From Actinomyces sp. Marseille-P3109 (GTDB taxonomy: Bacteria > Actinomycetota > Actinomycetes > Actinomycetales > Actinomycetaceae), in assembly GCF_900323545.1 (NCBI RefSeq), contig NZ_OOHN01000008.1:2496460-2560459 (forward strand): a stretch of DNA of 64,000 nt. The letters are read 5' to 3'. The translations under genes were made by a program, and so were the position numbers. Below the pieces are notes generated by a model. The model was not told the origin of the DNA, did no database searches, and saw only the letters and a program-made list of their open reading frames with translations. Each line of letters begins with the position of its first letter. Positions within the stretch are counted from its first letter, which is position 1. This document shows positions 13,641 through 22,091 of this stretch, one piece after another.

Positions 13641-14416
13641 TGGCCGCCGGTCGCGGGACGTTCCCGGTTGTCATCGACCTTGAGGCTCGCAAGCTGGCTC
13701 GGGCCACGGTCGCGCGTGTGGCGACAGTGGCCGCCCTCGTTCTGGTCCTGGTGACCACGGCCGGCGGGTACGCCGCCGCGATGCACGCCGGAGACACTGA
13801 CCTGGGGCGCAAGGCCGCCTCCATGGTCACGTCGCCCGGCTGGGACGGCTACACCGCCCTGGGGGCGACGAGCGTAGGGGTCACGATGCTTCTGGCTGCC
13901 GGCGTGGTGATGTCGTGGAGTGCGGGTCGGGAGTTCGTCGACGGCACCATCGTCGGCCTGTTCGCGATTCCGCCCACCTTGCGCACCATCGCAACGGCGA
14001 AGATGGTGGCGGTTCTGACCTGGGCGACCATCCTGGGCGTTGTTGAAGCGGCGGTGCTCACGACGGCGGGACTGCTGCTGCTCGGGCTGGGGCCGGGAGG
14101 CGCCGCCGGCTGCTTCGCGGTGCTGGCGCTCAGCGCCGCCCTGATCGGCGGCAGCGCGCTGCCGGTCATGTGGGCGGCGACGCGGTGGCGCGGCTACCTG
14201 GCCGGCATCGGGCTCACGCTGGCGATCCTCGTCGGCGCCAATCTTGCCGCTGGGTTCGGGCTCGGCCCCTACATCCCGTGGTCCATCCCGATGGTGTGGG
14301 CCGCGCACCACACGGAGGTCAGCACGCCGCTGCTGGCGGTTCCGGTGATGACCGCCGCGATCGGCGCCCGGATCACCTACCGGTCCTGGGACCGCCTGCA
14401 GCTGGGCGCCGACTGA
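13637..14416 (+). CDS. ABC-2-type transporter permease
   Basis: A 259-residue membrane protein with about six hydrophobic segments: VATVAALVLVLVTTAGGYAA near residue 30, and others around 80, 115-140, 155-175, 190-210 and 220-245. The arrangement and the cytosolic N-terminus with DLEARKLAR are typical of ABC-2 permeases paired with a separate ATPase. It overlaps the ATPase by ATGA and closes the tetR-ABC operon. The transported compound cannot be inferred. Confidence 0.85.
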   Translation: MMAAGRGTFPVVIDLEARKLARATVARVATVAALVLVLVTTAGGYAAAMHAGDTDLGRKAASMVTSPGWDGYTALGATSVGVTMLLAAGVVMSWSAGREFVDGTIVGLFAIPPTLRTIATAKMVAVLTWATILGVVEAAVLTTAGLLLLGLGPGGAAGCFAVLALSAALIGGSALPVMWAATRWRGYLAGIGLTLAILVGANLAAGFGLGPYIPWSIPMVWAAHHTEVSTPLLAVPVMTAAIGARITYRSWDRLQLGAD

Positions 14417-14878
14417 GCGCGATGCTGCTCCCGGCAGACGTTCAGACAGACGTCAGCCCGCCCGGACGAGCCAGGGCGAGAGAGGTCAGAAGGACACGGA
14501 TGACGCTGCGTCGACGGCGAACCATGATGTCACCGTAAGGTCTCGGCGCGGCACACGGAACGGGGATCGCTCCCCTTGCCTCACTCTCCCGCGCAGTCCG
14601 GTCAGCACCCCGCTGCCAGGCGGGCACCTGCGGCTGCACCACGTGCGCCGACACGACCTCCTTGTCTCGCGCTGCCGTGCGGACGAACCGTAGATAACCT
14701 GGAGTCCGGACACGCGATGCGCCCTCTCCACCCTGGCGTCCTGAGAGTCGCCGTGAGGCGTCGACGCACGATGGGTGGGCAAAACGTCCGTCTCGCTGTC
14801 CACAACAACTGACATAACGTCAAGATTCTGACACCAAGTCGTCGGCGAAAAACACATACCGAGGAGGATCAGGGCCGT
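14417..14878. other. Intergenic region upstream of the GntR gene
   Basis: No convincing gene in 462 bp. TGACATAACGTCA at 14810-14822 is an inverted repeat (TGAC/GTCA arms) about 57 bp before the GntR start and could be an operator for that regulator. The rest shows only short GC-rich hairpins such as GGGG/CCCC near 14561-14574. Confidence 0.4.
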
Positions 14879-15565
14879 ATGGGACGCGATCGGGTCGAGA
14901 AGGCCATCACTCAGATCCTCGACTCCATCTCCGATGGAGTGTTCAAAGAGGAGTCTCCACTGCCTGCCGAGGCCGAGCTGGCCCGGTTCCTGGACGTGTC
15001 TCGAACAACGATGCGTGAAGCGATCAGGTCGTTGGCCGTTGGCGGAGTCCTCAAAGTCGTCCACGGCACGGGCACCTACGTCCAGCCCTACCGGCTGTGG
15101 CACGACCCTCGTTTCATCACCCACGTCGCACTGCTGCGAAGCGATCACCATGACATCGAGCAGGAGGTGCTGGAGCTGCGTCGGATCATCGAGGTCGGAG
15201 CCGCACGGCTCGCGGCTCAGCGGTGCACGCAGGAGCAGCTGGAGTTGCTGGCGCAGTACAAGGCCGACTACGAACAGGCCCACGCTGAGGATGACATCGA
15301 CGGGGCCGTGGATGCGGACCTCGCTTTCCACGGGACGATCCTGGAGGCCACCGGCAACATCTATATCGCCTCATCCCTGAACTCTCTGACGGAGGCCCTG
15401 GTTGCAGCCCGCCGACAGGCAGCCTCCGATCCCGCGTTTCGCAGTCTGGTCGTCACTCAGCACGTCGATGTCCTGGAGGCCCTCCAGGCCAAGGATCCTC
15501 AACGAGCCGCCGAGGCCATGAGCGCGCACATGGCTCCGCGCCAGCCCCAGGAGGCGGAGAACTGA
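14879..15565 (+). CDS. GntR-family (FadR/FCD) transcriptional regulator
   Basis: A 228-residue regulator. The N-terminal winged HTH reads LPAEAELARFLDVSRTTMRE then AIRSLAVGGVLKVVHGTGTY (about 28-67). The all-helical C-terminal FCD ligand domain shows LELRRIIEVGAARLAA, the D-x-x-F-H motif DADLAFHGTILEATGN, and a last His in TQHVDVLEAL, consistent with a metal-assisted carboxylate-binding pocket. FCD regulators commonly sense organic acids such as glycolate, lactate or sugar acids. It heads the catabolic island and precedes the DUF1537 kinase by 108 bp; glyoxylate, glycerate or an allantoin-derived acid is a plausible ligand, by inference. Confidence 0.9.
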   Translation: MGRDRVEKAITQILDSISDGVFKEESPLPAEAELARFLDVSRTTMREAIRSLAVGGVLKVVHGTGTYVQPYRLWHDPRFITHVALLRSDHHDIEQEVLELRRIIEVGAARLAAQRCTQEQLELLAQYKADYEQAHAEDDIDGAVDADLAFHGTILEATGNIYIASSLNSLTEALVAARRQAASDPAFRSLVVTQHVDVLEALQAKDPQRAAEAMSAHMAPRQPQEAEN

Positions 15566-15580
15566 GGAGCCCCATCCGGC

Positions 15581-15609
15581 CTGAGGTGTTATCCTGCCAA
15601 CACACTCAG
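15581..15609. promoter_or_regulatory. Inverted repeat before the DUF1537 kinase
   Basis: CTGAGGTGTT and AACACACTCAG form imperfect arms of about ten bases around an 8-base spacer, 65 bp upstream of the kinase start. There is no T-run, so an operator is more likely than a terminator. Assignment to GntR or IclR is untested. Confidence 0.3.
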
Positions 15610-15673
15610 CGCTCCCATCTTTGCAGGGTTCGTGCTGCGCGCTTACGCCAATGGTGACGGTAAGGAGATTGTT

Positions 15674-17119
15674 GTGCCCACGTACGAGGAGCTTCTTGCT
15701 CTTTATCCGCCGAGCCCGAGTGTCACGGCCGACGACGTCCGGACCGCCATCAAGGCACGCCAGCATCCCGATCCGGTCTTCATCGTGTTGGACGATGACC
15801 CGACCGGCACCCAGTCCGTCACAGATCTGCCCGTTCTCATGGCATGGGACGTCGAGGACTTTCAGTGGGCGCTGGCCGAGCAGGCCCCTGCCATCTACGT
15901 CATGACGAACTCGCGCTCGCTCGATCCGCACGAGGCGCGGCGCATCACCATTGAGGCTGTCACCAACGCTTTGTCCGCCGCCCAGGACCTCGATGTCACG
16001 CTCGCCTTCGCCACCCGCTCGGACTCGACTCTGCGAGGCCATTTCCCGCTGGAGCCTGACACGATCGCCGAGGTCCTGGCCTCATCCGGGCAGGATGTGG
16101 ACGGGGTGGTCCTCGTGCCGGCGTTCCCCGAGGCCGGTCGCATCACGGTGGGCGGTACTCACTACGCTCGCATCGGCGAGGACTATCTTCCTGTCAGCCA
16201 GACAGAGTTCGCGCAGGACGCGACCTTCGGATACAGGACGTCACGCCTGAGTGAGTGGGTGGAGGAGAAGACGAAGACAGCAGTCACCGCCAACACGGTC
16301 TCCACACCCAGCCTCACCGACGTGAGAACCGACCCCGAGAGACTTGCCAGCTACCTGTCGGCTCTATCCGACCGTCAGGTGATCGCTCCGGACATCGCAT
16401 CGGAAGAGGACCTGCGCGCACTGAGTCTGGCTCTCATCCGAACCGAGGACCAGGGACAGCACTTCATCTACCGGGTGGGCCCGCCCTTCATGCGCACACG
16501 TATCGGCCAAGAGCCTCGAACTCCGCTGACGCCACAGGACGTCATGCGCATCCGGGACACCTCCGGAACACCGCAGCGCCCCGCCGTGCCCGGCGGTCTG
16601 GTCGTCGTCGGGTCTCACGTGGCTCTCACCACCAGCCAGCTCGACGACCTTCGCTCCCACGTGGAACTCGCTCGATTCGAGATCGACGTCGCCACGGTCA
16701 TCGACCCGGGCACCCGCGAGAAGCACATCCAGGCGGTCGTCAGCGAGGTGGTCGCCGCCCTACGGCAGGGCTCCGTCATCATCAACACCTCCCGCCGTCT
16801 TGTGGTGGGCGCGGGTGCCGATGAGTCCCTGGACATCTCTCGCCGCGTGTCCGACGCCGTCGTTGAAACGGTCCACAGGATCGTGGAGCAGGTGGTGCCG
16901 CGTTTCGTCGTCGCCAAGGGGGGAATCACGTCGTCGGACGTGGCGGCCCGCGGCCTCGATATCCGCCACGCCCGCTGCATCGGTCCGATGCTGCCGGGTA
17001 TCGTCTCCCTGTGGGCGGCTCAGGACGGCCTGGCGCAAGGCGTTCCCTATATCGTCTTCCCCGGCAACGTGGGCACGTCCACCTCGTTGACCGAGGTAGT
17101 TCGTACCCTTGAGAGATAG
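15674..17119 (+). CDS. DUF1537 four-carbon acid sugar kinase family protein
   Basis: A 481-residue kinase of the OtnK/DtnK (D-erythronate/D-threonate kinase) family. The N-terminal domain carries FIVLDDDPTGTQSVTDLPVL (about 36-55), then ATRSDSTLRGHFPLE, both hallmarks; the C-terminal nucleotide-binding domain has FVVAKGGITSSDVAARGL and FPGNVGTSTSLTEVV. Known members phosphorylate sugar acids at the terminal hydroxyl. The GTG at 15674 is chosen for the AAGGAG six bases upstream. No aldolase or PdxA2-type partner is adjacent. Because the island makes tartronate semialdehyde and so probably glycerate, but no glycerate kinase is seen, this enzyme could fill that role; that is speculative. Confidence 0.85.
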   Translation: MPTYEELLALYPPSPSVTADDVRTAIKARQHPDPVFIVLDDDPTGTQSVTDLPVLMAWDVEDFQWALAEQAPAIYVMTNSRSLDPHEARRITIEAVTNALSAAQDLDVTLAFATRSDSTLRGHFPLEPDTIAEVLASSGQDVDGVVLVPAFPEAGRITVGGTHYARIGEDYLPVSQTEFAQDATFGYRTSRLSEWVEEKTKTAVTANTVSTPSLTDVRTDPERLASYLSALSDRQVIAPDIASEEDLRALSLALIRTEDQGQHFIYRVGPPFMRTRIGQEPRTPLTPQDVMRIRDTSGTPQRPAVPGGLVVVGSHVALTTSQLDDLRSHVELARFEIDVATVIDPGTREKHIQAVVSEVVAALRQGSVIINTSRRLVVGAGADESLDISRRVSDAVVETVHRIVEQVVPRFVVAKGGITSSDVAARGLDIRHARCIGPMLPGIVSLWAAQDGLAQGVPYIVFPGNVGTSTSLTEVVRTLER

Positions 17120-17131
17120 CCGCTACCGACG

Positions 17132-17968
17132 ATGACGCTCCTGAACCAGCGCAAGGCAGACCCGGAAATGAACCGCTCGTTGCCGGAGCAGGCCGAGTCA
17201 GCGGCGCGCCCCCGGAACCAGGGCTCCGTCATCCAGTCTGTCGACCGAGCTCTTGATGTCCTCGAAGAGCTGGCCAAGGACGGAACGAGTTCGTCACTCG
17301 CTCTGCTCGCTGAGCGTACGGGGCTGCCGGGCCCCACCGTCCACCGCATTCTGCGGACTCTGGCCTCTCGCGGCTATGTCATCAAGACGGCTCGGGGTGA
17401 GTACTCCGTCGGAGGTGCCTTCTTCGCTCTGACAACGACCGCCGGTCGATCCGTTGGATCCGCCCTTCATGACATTCTCGACCGGCTTGGCCAGGCCACA
17501 GGCGAGTCGGTAGCGGTGGCGATGCTTGACGCCGACGAGGCTCTGTACATCGCGCACCGCACGTCGACACAGTCCATGCGCCAGTTCACACAGGTGGGGA
17601 ATCGAGTCTGCCTGCACGCAACCGGCGTGGGCAAGGTGCTTCTAGCGTCCATGGACTCCGAGCATCGCGCTTGCCTGCTTCACCATATGAAGCTTCCGGT
17701 CTTCACCTCGCACACTCTGGCAAGTCGAGGCGAGCTCCAAGCGGAGATCGAGCGAATCTCCTCGCGCGGCTACGCCATCGACAACGAGGAGCAGGAGCTG
17801 GGCGTTCGTTGCATGGCCATGGGCATTCCGGGGAATAACCTCTTCGCCGCCTCAGTGTCGGGCCCTCCCTCGCGCATGAGCGCAGAGCACATGACCCACG
17901 TCATTCTTCCGGAGCTGATGAGCGCCGTTGATGAGATCGCTGCCACTCTGACCGTCACGCATGCATGA
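17132..17968 (+). CDS. IclR-family transcriptional regulator (AllR-like context)
   Basis: A 278-residue regulator with an IclR winged helix (SVIQSVDRALDVLEELAKDG, then LALLAERTGLPGPTVHRILR, about 31-75) and the effector domain with RTSTQSMRQFTQVG, LHATGVGKVLLA, and GYAIDNEEQELGVRCMAMGI. The Cys in GVRCMA is in the usual ligand-pocket position. IclR proteins such as AllR control allantoin and glyoxylate genes, so this is a candidate repressor of the cluster to its right. It ends in a hairpin that overlaps the stop codon. The ATG at 17132 is used; another at 17168 also precedes the HTH. Confidence 0.88.
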   Translation: MTLLNQRKADPEMNRSLPEQAESAARPRNQGSVIQSVDRALDVLEELAKDGTSSSLALLAERTGLPGPTVHRILRTLASRGYVIKTARGEYSVGGAFFALTTTAGRSVGSALHDILDRLGQATGESVAVAMLDADEALYIAHRTSTQSMRQFTQVGNRVCLHATGVGKVLLASMDSEHRACLLHHMKLPVFTSHTLASRGELQAEIERISSRGYAIDNEEQELGVRCMAMGIPGNNLFAASVSGPPSRMSAEHMTHVILPELMSAVDEIAATLTVTHA

Positions 17969-17985
17969 TGCGCCTGTGGCGCATC
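17967..17985. terminator. Short perfect hairpin between convergent genes
   Basis: GATGCGCC-tgt-GGCGCATC is a perfect 8-bp stem with a 3-base loop that overlaps the IclR stop codon. It lies between convergent genes. No T-tract follows, so termination strength is uncertain. Confidence 0.45.
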
Positions 17986-18030
17986 GGGTATGAAGCGTTG
18001 TCAGTCGAGACAGGCGGGTAGGCAGACGTG

Positions 18031-18276
18031 TCAGCGGGACACCTTGTCAGCGAGGTAGAGGCCGATCGCGGCTGACACGACCGTGGTCACAAGAGACAGC
18101 GCCATCGACACGAGGTTGCCACCGAACACCGACGCCACGAAGGCGACCATCGAGAGGATGGCAACGAAGGCCAGGGCCACCGAGGCGACAGTCAGCGGTG
18201 CGAAACGGTCGAGGTACTTGGCGTAACGAGGGTAGGCCACCTGCCGGCGGGTGATCGCGTTGTCAAAAGTTGTCAT
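18031..18276 (-). CDS. Small two-helix membrane protein, hypothetical
   Basis: An 81-residue protein with two hydrophobic segments: LTVASVALAFVAILSMVAFV (about 28-47) and ALSLVTTVVSAAIGLYLA (about 59-76). The N-terminus is basic and contains YPRYAKYLDRF. AAAGGA lies eight bases before the ATG, so it is probably translated. It is convergent to the IclR gene and has no recognised family; small membrane proteins of this size beside transporter clusters sometimes act as accessory subunits, but nothing here proves that. Confidence 0.6.
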   Translation of the reverse strand: MTTFDNAITRRQVAYPRYAKYLDRFAPLTVASVALAFVAILSMVAFVASVFGGNLVSMALSLVTTVVSAAIGLYLADKVSR

Positions 18277-18625
18277 GACGTATTCCTTTCACGAAACAAG
18301 GTCTCAGCTCGTGCGGGCAGACTCGCCGGCAGGATGCTGAGGCGGTGCTCGCACAGCCTCGTGCGCCCCGAAGTCCCCGGGACGGCTCGAGTATAGGATC
18401 TCCACCCCCACCGGCCTCAGTGTCGATTCCTCAGGGGTCGCCAGGCCCTCCACGGCGGCCATACCGCGAGAACGCGGCATTTCAGGCCACCGGAACAGCC
18501 TTCGAGGATGACGAGGACCGCTAGGGTCGGAGATAGTCGCACGACGCCTGACCGCACACGACTCCATCTGTTTGTGCAGGTCAGAGCCACTTCAGAGATC
18601 GGATGTCTGACCTCTGAGGAGAGTA
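18277..18625. other. Intergenic region, no supported gene
   Basis: The only sizeable reading frame here (18304-18567, minus) is Pro/Arg-rich with no ribosome site and is not accepted. The stretch presumably holds the promoter of the small membrane protein. Confidence 0.4.
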
Positions 18626-18655
18626 TTGTGCTTCACATATGACCTGACCTACACT
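18626..18655 (+). promoter_or_regulatory. Probable promoter of the allantoin-type operon
   Basis: TTGTGC (18626-18631) and TACACT (18650-18655) are separated by 18 bp. Transcription would begin near 18662, inside the perfect palindrome that follows at 18661-18675, so a repressor bound there would block initiation. The first gene starts at 18727. Confidence 0.5.
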
Positions 18656-18660
18656 TACGT

Positions 18661-18675
18661 TGTATGAAACATACA
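18661..18675. promoter_or_regulatory. Perfect operator-like palindrome of the allantoin-type operon
   Basis: TGTATG-AAA-CATACA is a perfect 6+3+6 inverted repeat directly downstream of the putative -10. The GTnnnAC-like core (TTGTATG...CATACAT) fits operators of FadR-subfamily GntR proteins, one of which lies 3.8 kb upstream; the IclR protein is the other candidate. The symmetry is directly seen; the binding partner is inferred. Confidence 0.6.
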
Positions 18676-18726
18676 TTCCATCATGCGGAATTTGCTGATG
18701 CGGATGTCGCCACACCTGGAGGATCA

Positions 18727-19446
18727 ATGAGGATTCTTACGGTCAACGTCAACACAACCGAGTCGATGACACGCAGCATCGCCGAGGCGGCCCGCGCGGT
18801 CGTCGGCGCAGACACCGAGATTATCGGGGTCACCCCGACCTTCGGGGCTCCCTCCGTTGAGGGAAACATGGAGTCCTACCTGGCGGCCACCGCCGTCATG
18901 GACGCTGTCACCCACTACGACGGGGAGTTCGACGCCGTCGTTCTGGCCGGTTTCGGAGAGCACGGCAAAGAGGGCCTGATGGAGCTCCTCAGTGTTCCCG
19001 TCGTCGACATGACTGAGGCAGCGGCCCACGTCGCGATGCTCCTGGGAAGCAGGTTCTCGGTCATCACCACGCTCGATCGCGCCGTCCCGCTTATTGAGGA
19101 CCGTCTTTTGAGCTTCGGCCTCGACAGACGGTGCGCAGCCGTCCGCTCCACTGGACTCGGCGTTCTCGAGCTCGAGGACGCCGACGTCGCCAAGCGGGCC
19201 ATCACCGAGCAGGCGCGGCTTGCGGTGGAGGAGGAGCGAGCCGAGGCGATCGTGCTGGGATGCGGAGGCATGGCCGGACTGGACCGAGAGCTGAGCGAGC
19301 TCCTGGGAGTCCCGGTCGTCGAAGGAGTAGCGGCAGGCGCGATGCTCGCCGAAGGCCTTGTGCGCCTGGGGCTGACCACCTCCAAGATCCGAACCTACGC
19401 ACCACCACGCCCCAAGTCACTCACCGGCTGGCCCCTGCGGCCCTGA
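18727..19446 (+). CDS. Asp/Glu/hydantoin racemase family protein (allantoin/hydantoin racemase)
   Basis: A 239-residue cofactor-independent racemase of the HyuE type. The N-terminal MRILTVNVNTTESMTRSI matches the family (I-x-x-x-N-P-N-T/S-T-x-x-M-T). The two catalytic-pocket regions are visible: DAVVLAGFGEHGKEGLMELL, where the usual first Cys appears replaced by Gly, and AIVLGCGGMAGLDREL with the second Cys. It would interconvert enantiomers of allantoin or a 5-substituted hydantoin before ring opening by the downstream allantoinase. GGAGG before ATG 18727 decides the start. The apparent loss of one catalytic Cys needs alignment to confirm. Confidence 0.82.
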   Translation: MRILTVNVNTTESMTRSIAEAARAVVGADTEIIGVTPTFGAPSVEGNMESYLAATAVMDAVTHYDGEFDAVVLAGFGEHGKEGLMELLSVPVVDMTEAAAHVAMLLGSRFSVITTLDRAVPLIEDRLLSFGLDRRCAAVRSTGLGVLELEDADVAKRAITEQARLAVEEERAEAIVLGCGGMAGLDRELSELLGVPVVEGVAAGAMLAEGLVRLGLTTSKIRTYAPPRPKSLTGWPLRP

Positions 19447-19525
19447 TACCACCCAGTCCCACCTCCCAGCCCCCACTTCCGTCCACTCGCAAGTGGCGCC
19501 ATGACGCGCCCGAAAGGAACTTACC

Positions 19526-20473
19526 ATGCAGACGAATAATCGAGGTGTCGTGATCGCCGTCGGCGGGAACGCCCTCATCAAGGAGAAGAGCAGGATCTCC
19601 ACCAATGACCAGTCTGAGGCGATCCGGGAGACCTGCACCTACATCGCCGATATCGTCGAGCAGGGGTACAACCCAGTCATCACTCACGGCAATGGACCGC
19701 AGGTTGGATTCCTTCTGCGCCGAGCCGAACTGGCTCTTGGTGAGCTTCCCACCATCCCCCTGGACATACTTGGCGCGGACACGCAGGGAGCCACGGGCTA
19801 TCTTTTCGCCCGCAATCTGCGCAACGTGCTCGCCGAGCGCGGCGTCGAGCGCGATGTCGCGGCGATCGTCACCCAGTCCGTCGTAGACCCCGCCGACCCG
19901 GCCTTCGACTCACCGACCAAGCCCATCGGCTCCTTCATGGACGAGCAGGAAGCAGAAAAGCACCGGACGGAGGACGGGTGGGTCGTCAAGGAGGACGCTG
20001 GACGCGGTTTCCGTCGCGTTGTCGCCTCTCCGCAACCCGTCGAGATCATTGAGCTCGAGATCATCAAGTCGCTCATCAACTCGGGTGTCATGGTGATCGC
20101 CGCTGGTGGAGGAGGAATTCCCGTCACTCGCGAGAACGGGAGCATCAACGGCCGCGAGGCGGTCATCGACAAGGACCTGGCGTCATCGCTCCTGGCCAAC
20201 AGCCTCGAGATCGAGGACTTCATCATCTGCACGGCCGTCGACCAGGTCTACCTGGATTTCAACTCTCCGAACCAAAAAGGAATCAGCACCATGACCGCCG
20301 AGGAGGCTACTGGCTATCTGGAGGCGGAACAGTTCGGAAGCGGCTCCATGGCACCCAAGATCGAGGCGGCCGTCAGATTCCTCAAGAATGGAGGCCGGCG
20401 CGTCATCATCACATCCCTGGACTGCCTCGCCGACGCCCTTGACGGCAAGGCAGGAACCACCATCACCAACTGA
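19526..20473 (+). CDS. arcC: Carbamate kinase
   Basis: A 315-residue amino-acid-kinase-fold enzyme that transfers phosphate from carbamoyl phosphate to ADP, giving ATP plus carbamate. Diagnostic segments are VIAVGGNALI near the N-terminus, VITHGNGPQVGFLLRRAE (about 50-67), KPIGSFMDEQEAE, and GGGGIPVTRENG with AVIDKDLASSLLA. An arginine deiminase operon is absent from the surroundings; instead it sits between the racemase and NCS1 permease in the allantoin-type cluster, so its carbamoyl phosphate probably comes from the atypical carbamoyltransferase at 23.5 kb. A clear AAAGGAAC site precedes the ATG. Confidence 0.95.
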   Translation: MQTNNRGVVIAVGGNALIKEKSRISTNDQSEAIRETCTYIADIVEQGYNPVITHGNGPQVGFLLRRAELALGELPTIPLDILGADTQGATGYLFARNLRNVLAERGVERDVAAIVTQSVVDPADPAFDSPTKPIGSFMDEQEAEKHRTEDGWVVKEDAGRGFRRVVASPQPVEIIELEIIKSLINSGVMVIAAGGGGIPVTRENGSINGREAVIDKDLASSLLANSLEIEDFIICTAVDQVYLDFNSPNQKGISTMTAEEATGYLEAEQFGSGSMAPKIEAAVRFLKNGGRRVIITSLDCLADALDGKAGTTITN

Positions 20474-20519
20474 GCACCGGGAGCAGACATACAGTTAATG
20501 GCAGAAAGGCACCACCGAC

Positions 20520-22022
20520 ATGAGTACGCAAGTTTCAACAGCATCTCAGGAACAGTCCAAGGTCGACGTGGACGCACACCTCATCAATGACGACCTGGCG
20601 CCGGCAAAAGAACGCAATTGGTCCTTCTTCTCCCTATTTGCCATGTGGATGTCCGACATCCACTCCATCGGTGGGTACACATTCGCGGCCGGACTATTCA
20701 CCCTCGGTTTGGGCGCGGCGCACGTCTTCGCTGGCCTGTCCGTAGGTATTGTCATTGTTTTCTTCATCATGAACCTGGTCGGCTTTGCCGGCCAGAAGAC
20801 TGGACTTTGCTACCCCGTTCTGGCCCGAATTTCTTTCGGAACTATTGGCTCCAACGTTCCCGCTCTCACTCGAGGTTTCGTGGCCATCTGCTGGTACGGA
20901 ATTCAGACCTGGCTGGCATCGCGGGCCGTCATCGTCCTGGCCGCCGACATATGGCCGCACATCACCGACTACGGTCGACAGCGATTCCTCGGCGAGAGCC
21001 TGCTCGGCTGGGCGGCCTTCCTGCTCATGTGGGCACTGCAGCTGCTGCTTCTACGTAACGGCATGGAGACCATCCGAAAGTTCCAGGACTTCGCCGGACC
21101 CGCGGTGTGGATCGTCATGCTTATTCTCACGATCTACGTCCTGAAGGAAGCAGGATGGCACATCTCGCTGTCAGTGCCCTCTAAACCTGCCGAGTGGGGC
21201 CCGGTGCACGCCTTCCTGGCGGCAATCTCGCTCACCGTCACATATTTTGCGACTCTCCTGCTCAACTTCTGCGACTTCTCTCGGTTCTCACCGTCACGCA
21301 AGGCTGTCTGGATGGCCAACCTGTGGGGTCTTCCGGTCAACTTCATCGCATTCTCAGTCGTGTCCGTGCTTGTCACCGCAGGCTCTAAGCAGATCTACGG
21401 CGAATATATTTACGATCCGGTTGAGCTCGTAGGGAAGATCGACTCTCCGGTGGCCTCCATCTTGGGCGCGCTCACCTTTACTGTCGCCACCCTGGGAATC
21501 AATGTGGTAGCCAATTTCGTCTCGCCCGCGTACGACCTCGCCAACGCCTGGCCGTCGAAAATCACCTTCGTCCGAGGAGGAATCATCTCGGCCGTCATCG
21601 CCCTGCTCATCACTCCGTGGAACCTTTACAACAACCCCATTATCGTCAACATCTTCCTGGCCGCTCTGGGCGCGGTTCTGGGGCCGTTGTTCGGGATCAT
21701 CATCGCCGACTACTACCTCTTGCGTAAGCAGAAGGTCCAGGTTTCCGAGCTGTTCAAGGCCAACGGCATGCACTCGTTCAAGAACGGCTGGAACATGCGG
21801 GCTGTCACCACTTTCGTTGTCACATCCATCCCCTCGATCATCGTGGCCGTCGTTCCACTGTCCTGGTGCAAGTTCCTCAGCCCCTTCTCATGGTTCATCG
21901 GCGCAGCACTGTCACTCGTTGTGCACTACTACGTCTCCCGGAACGATCCTTACGTCGTCAGAGCCGTTGAGGCCGCTTCCAAGGTGGATCTCGACGCCGA
22001 TCTTGCCGCAGTGGCGCGGTAG
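20520..22022 (+). CDS. NCS1-family permease (allantoin/hydantoin/nucleobase transporter)
   Basis: A 500-residue, twelve-helix NCS1 symporter. Family signatures are INDDLAPAKERNWSFFSLFA in the cytosolic N-terminus, MWMSDIHSIGGYTFAAGLF (helix 1), AISFGTIGSN-like ARISFGTIGSNVPAL, RGFVAICWYGIQTWLAS, NFCDFSRFSPS and WNLYNNP. In the allantoin-type cluster the likely cargo is allantoin or a hydantoin. A paralogous NCS1 gene closes the cluster at 30.7-32.2 kb, implying two different ureide or purine-related substrates. AAAGG lies about 11 bases before the ATG. Confidence 0.92.
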   Translation: MSTQVSTASQEQSKVDVDAHLINDDLAPAKERNWSFFSLFAMWMSDIHSIGGYTFAAGLFTLGLGAAHVFAGLSVGIVIVFFIMNLVGFAGQKTGLCYPVLARISFGTIGSNVPALTRGFVAICWYGIQTWLASRAVIVLAADIWPHITDYGRQRFLGESLLGWAAFLLMWALQLLLLRNGMETIRKFQDFAGPAVWIVMLILTIYVLKEAGWHISLSVPSKPAEWGPVHAFLAAISLTVTYFATLLLNFCDFSRFSPSRKAVWMANLWGLPVNFIAFSVVSVLVTAGSKQIYGEYIYDPVELVGKIDSPVASILGALTFTVATLGINVVANFVSPAYDLANAWPSKITFVRGGIISAVIALLITPWNLYNNPIIVNIFLAALGAVLGPLFGIIIADYYLLRKQKVQVSELFKANGMHSFKNGWNMRAVTTFVVTSIPSIIVAVVPLSWCKFLSPFSWFIGAALSLVVHYYVSRNDPYVVRAVEAASKVDLDADLAAVAR

Positions 22023-22091
22023 CTCGCGGCAGCGCGTCCTGAAATCCCCTCATCACTGACACTCAATGCATCTCATCAAGGAGGATAGAAG

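Noticed and set aside
14417..14878. Possible tRNA or riboswitch in the gap before the GntR gene
   Set aside because: No cloverleaf, T-loop or known aptamer core could be traced; only short hairpins.
18304..18567. 87-residue minus-strand frame
   Set aside because: Pro/Arg-rich, no ribosome site, no domain; most likely noncoding.
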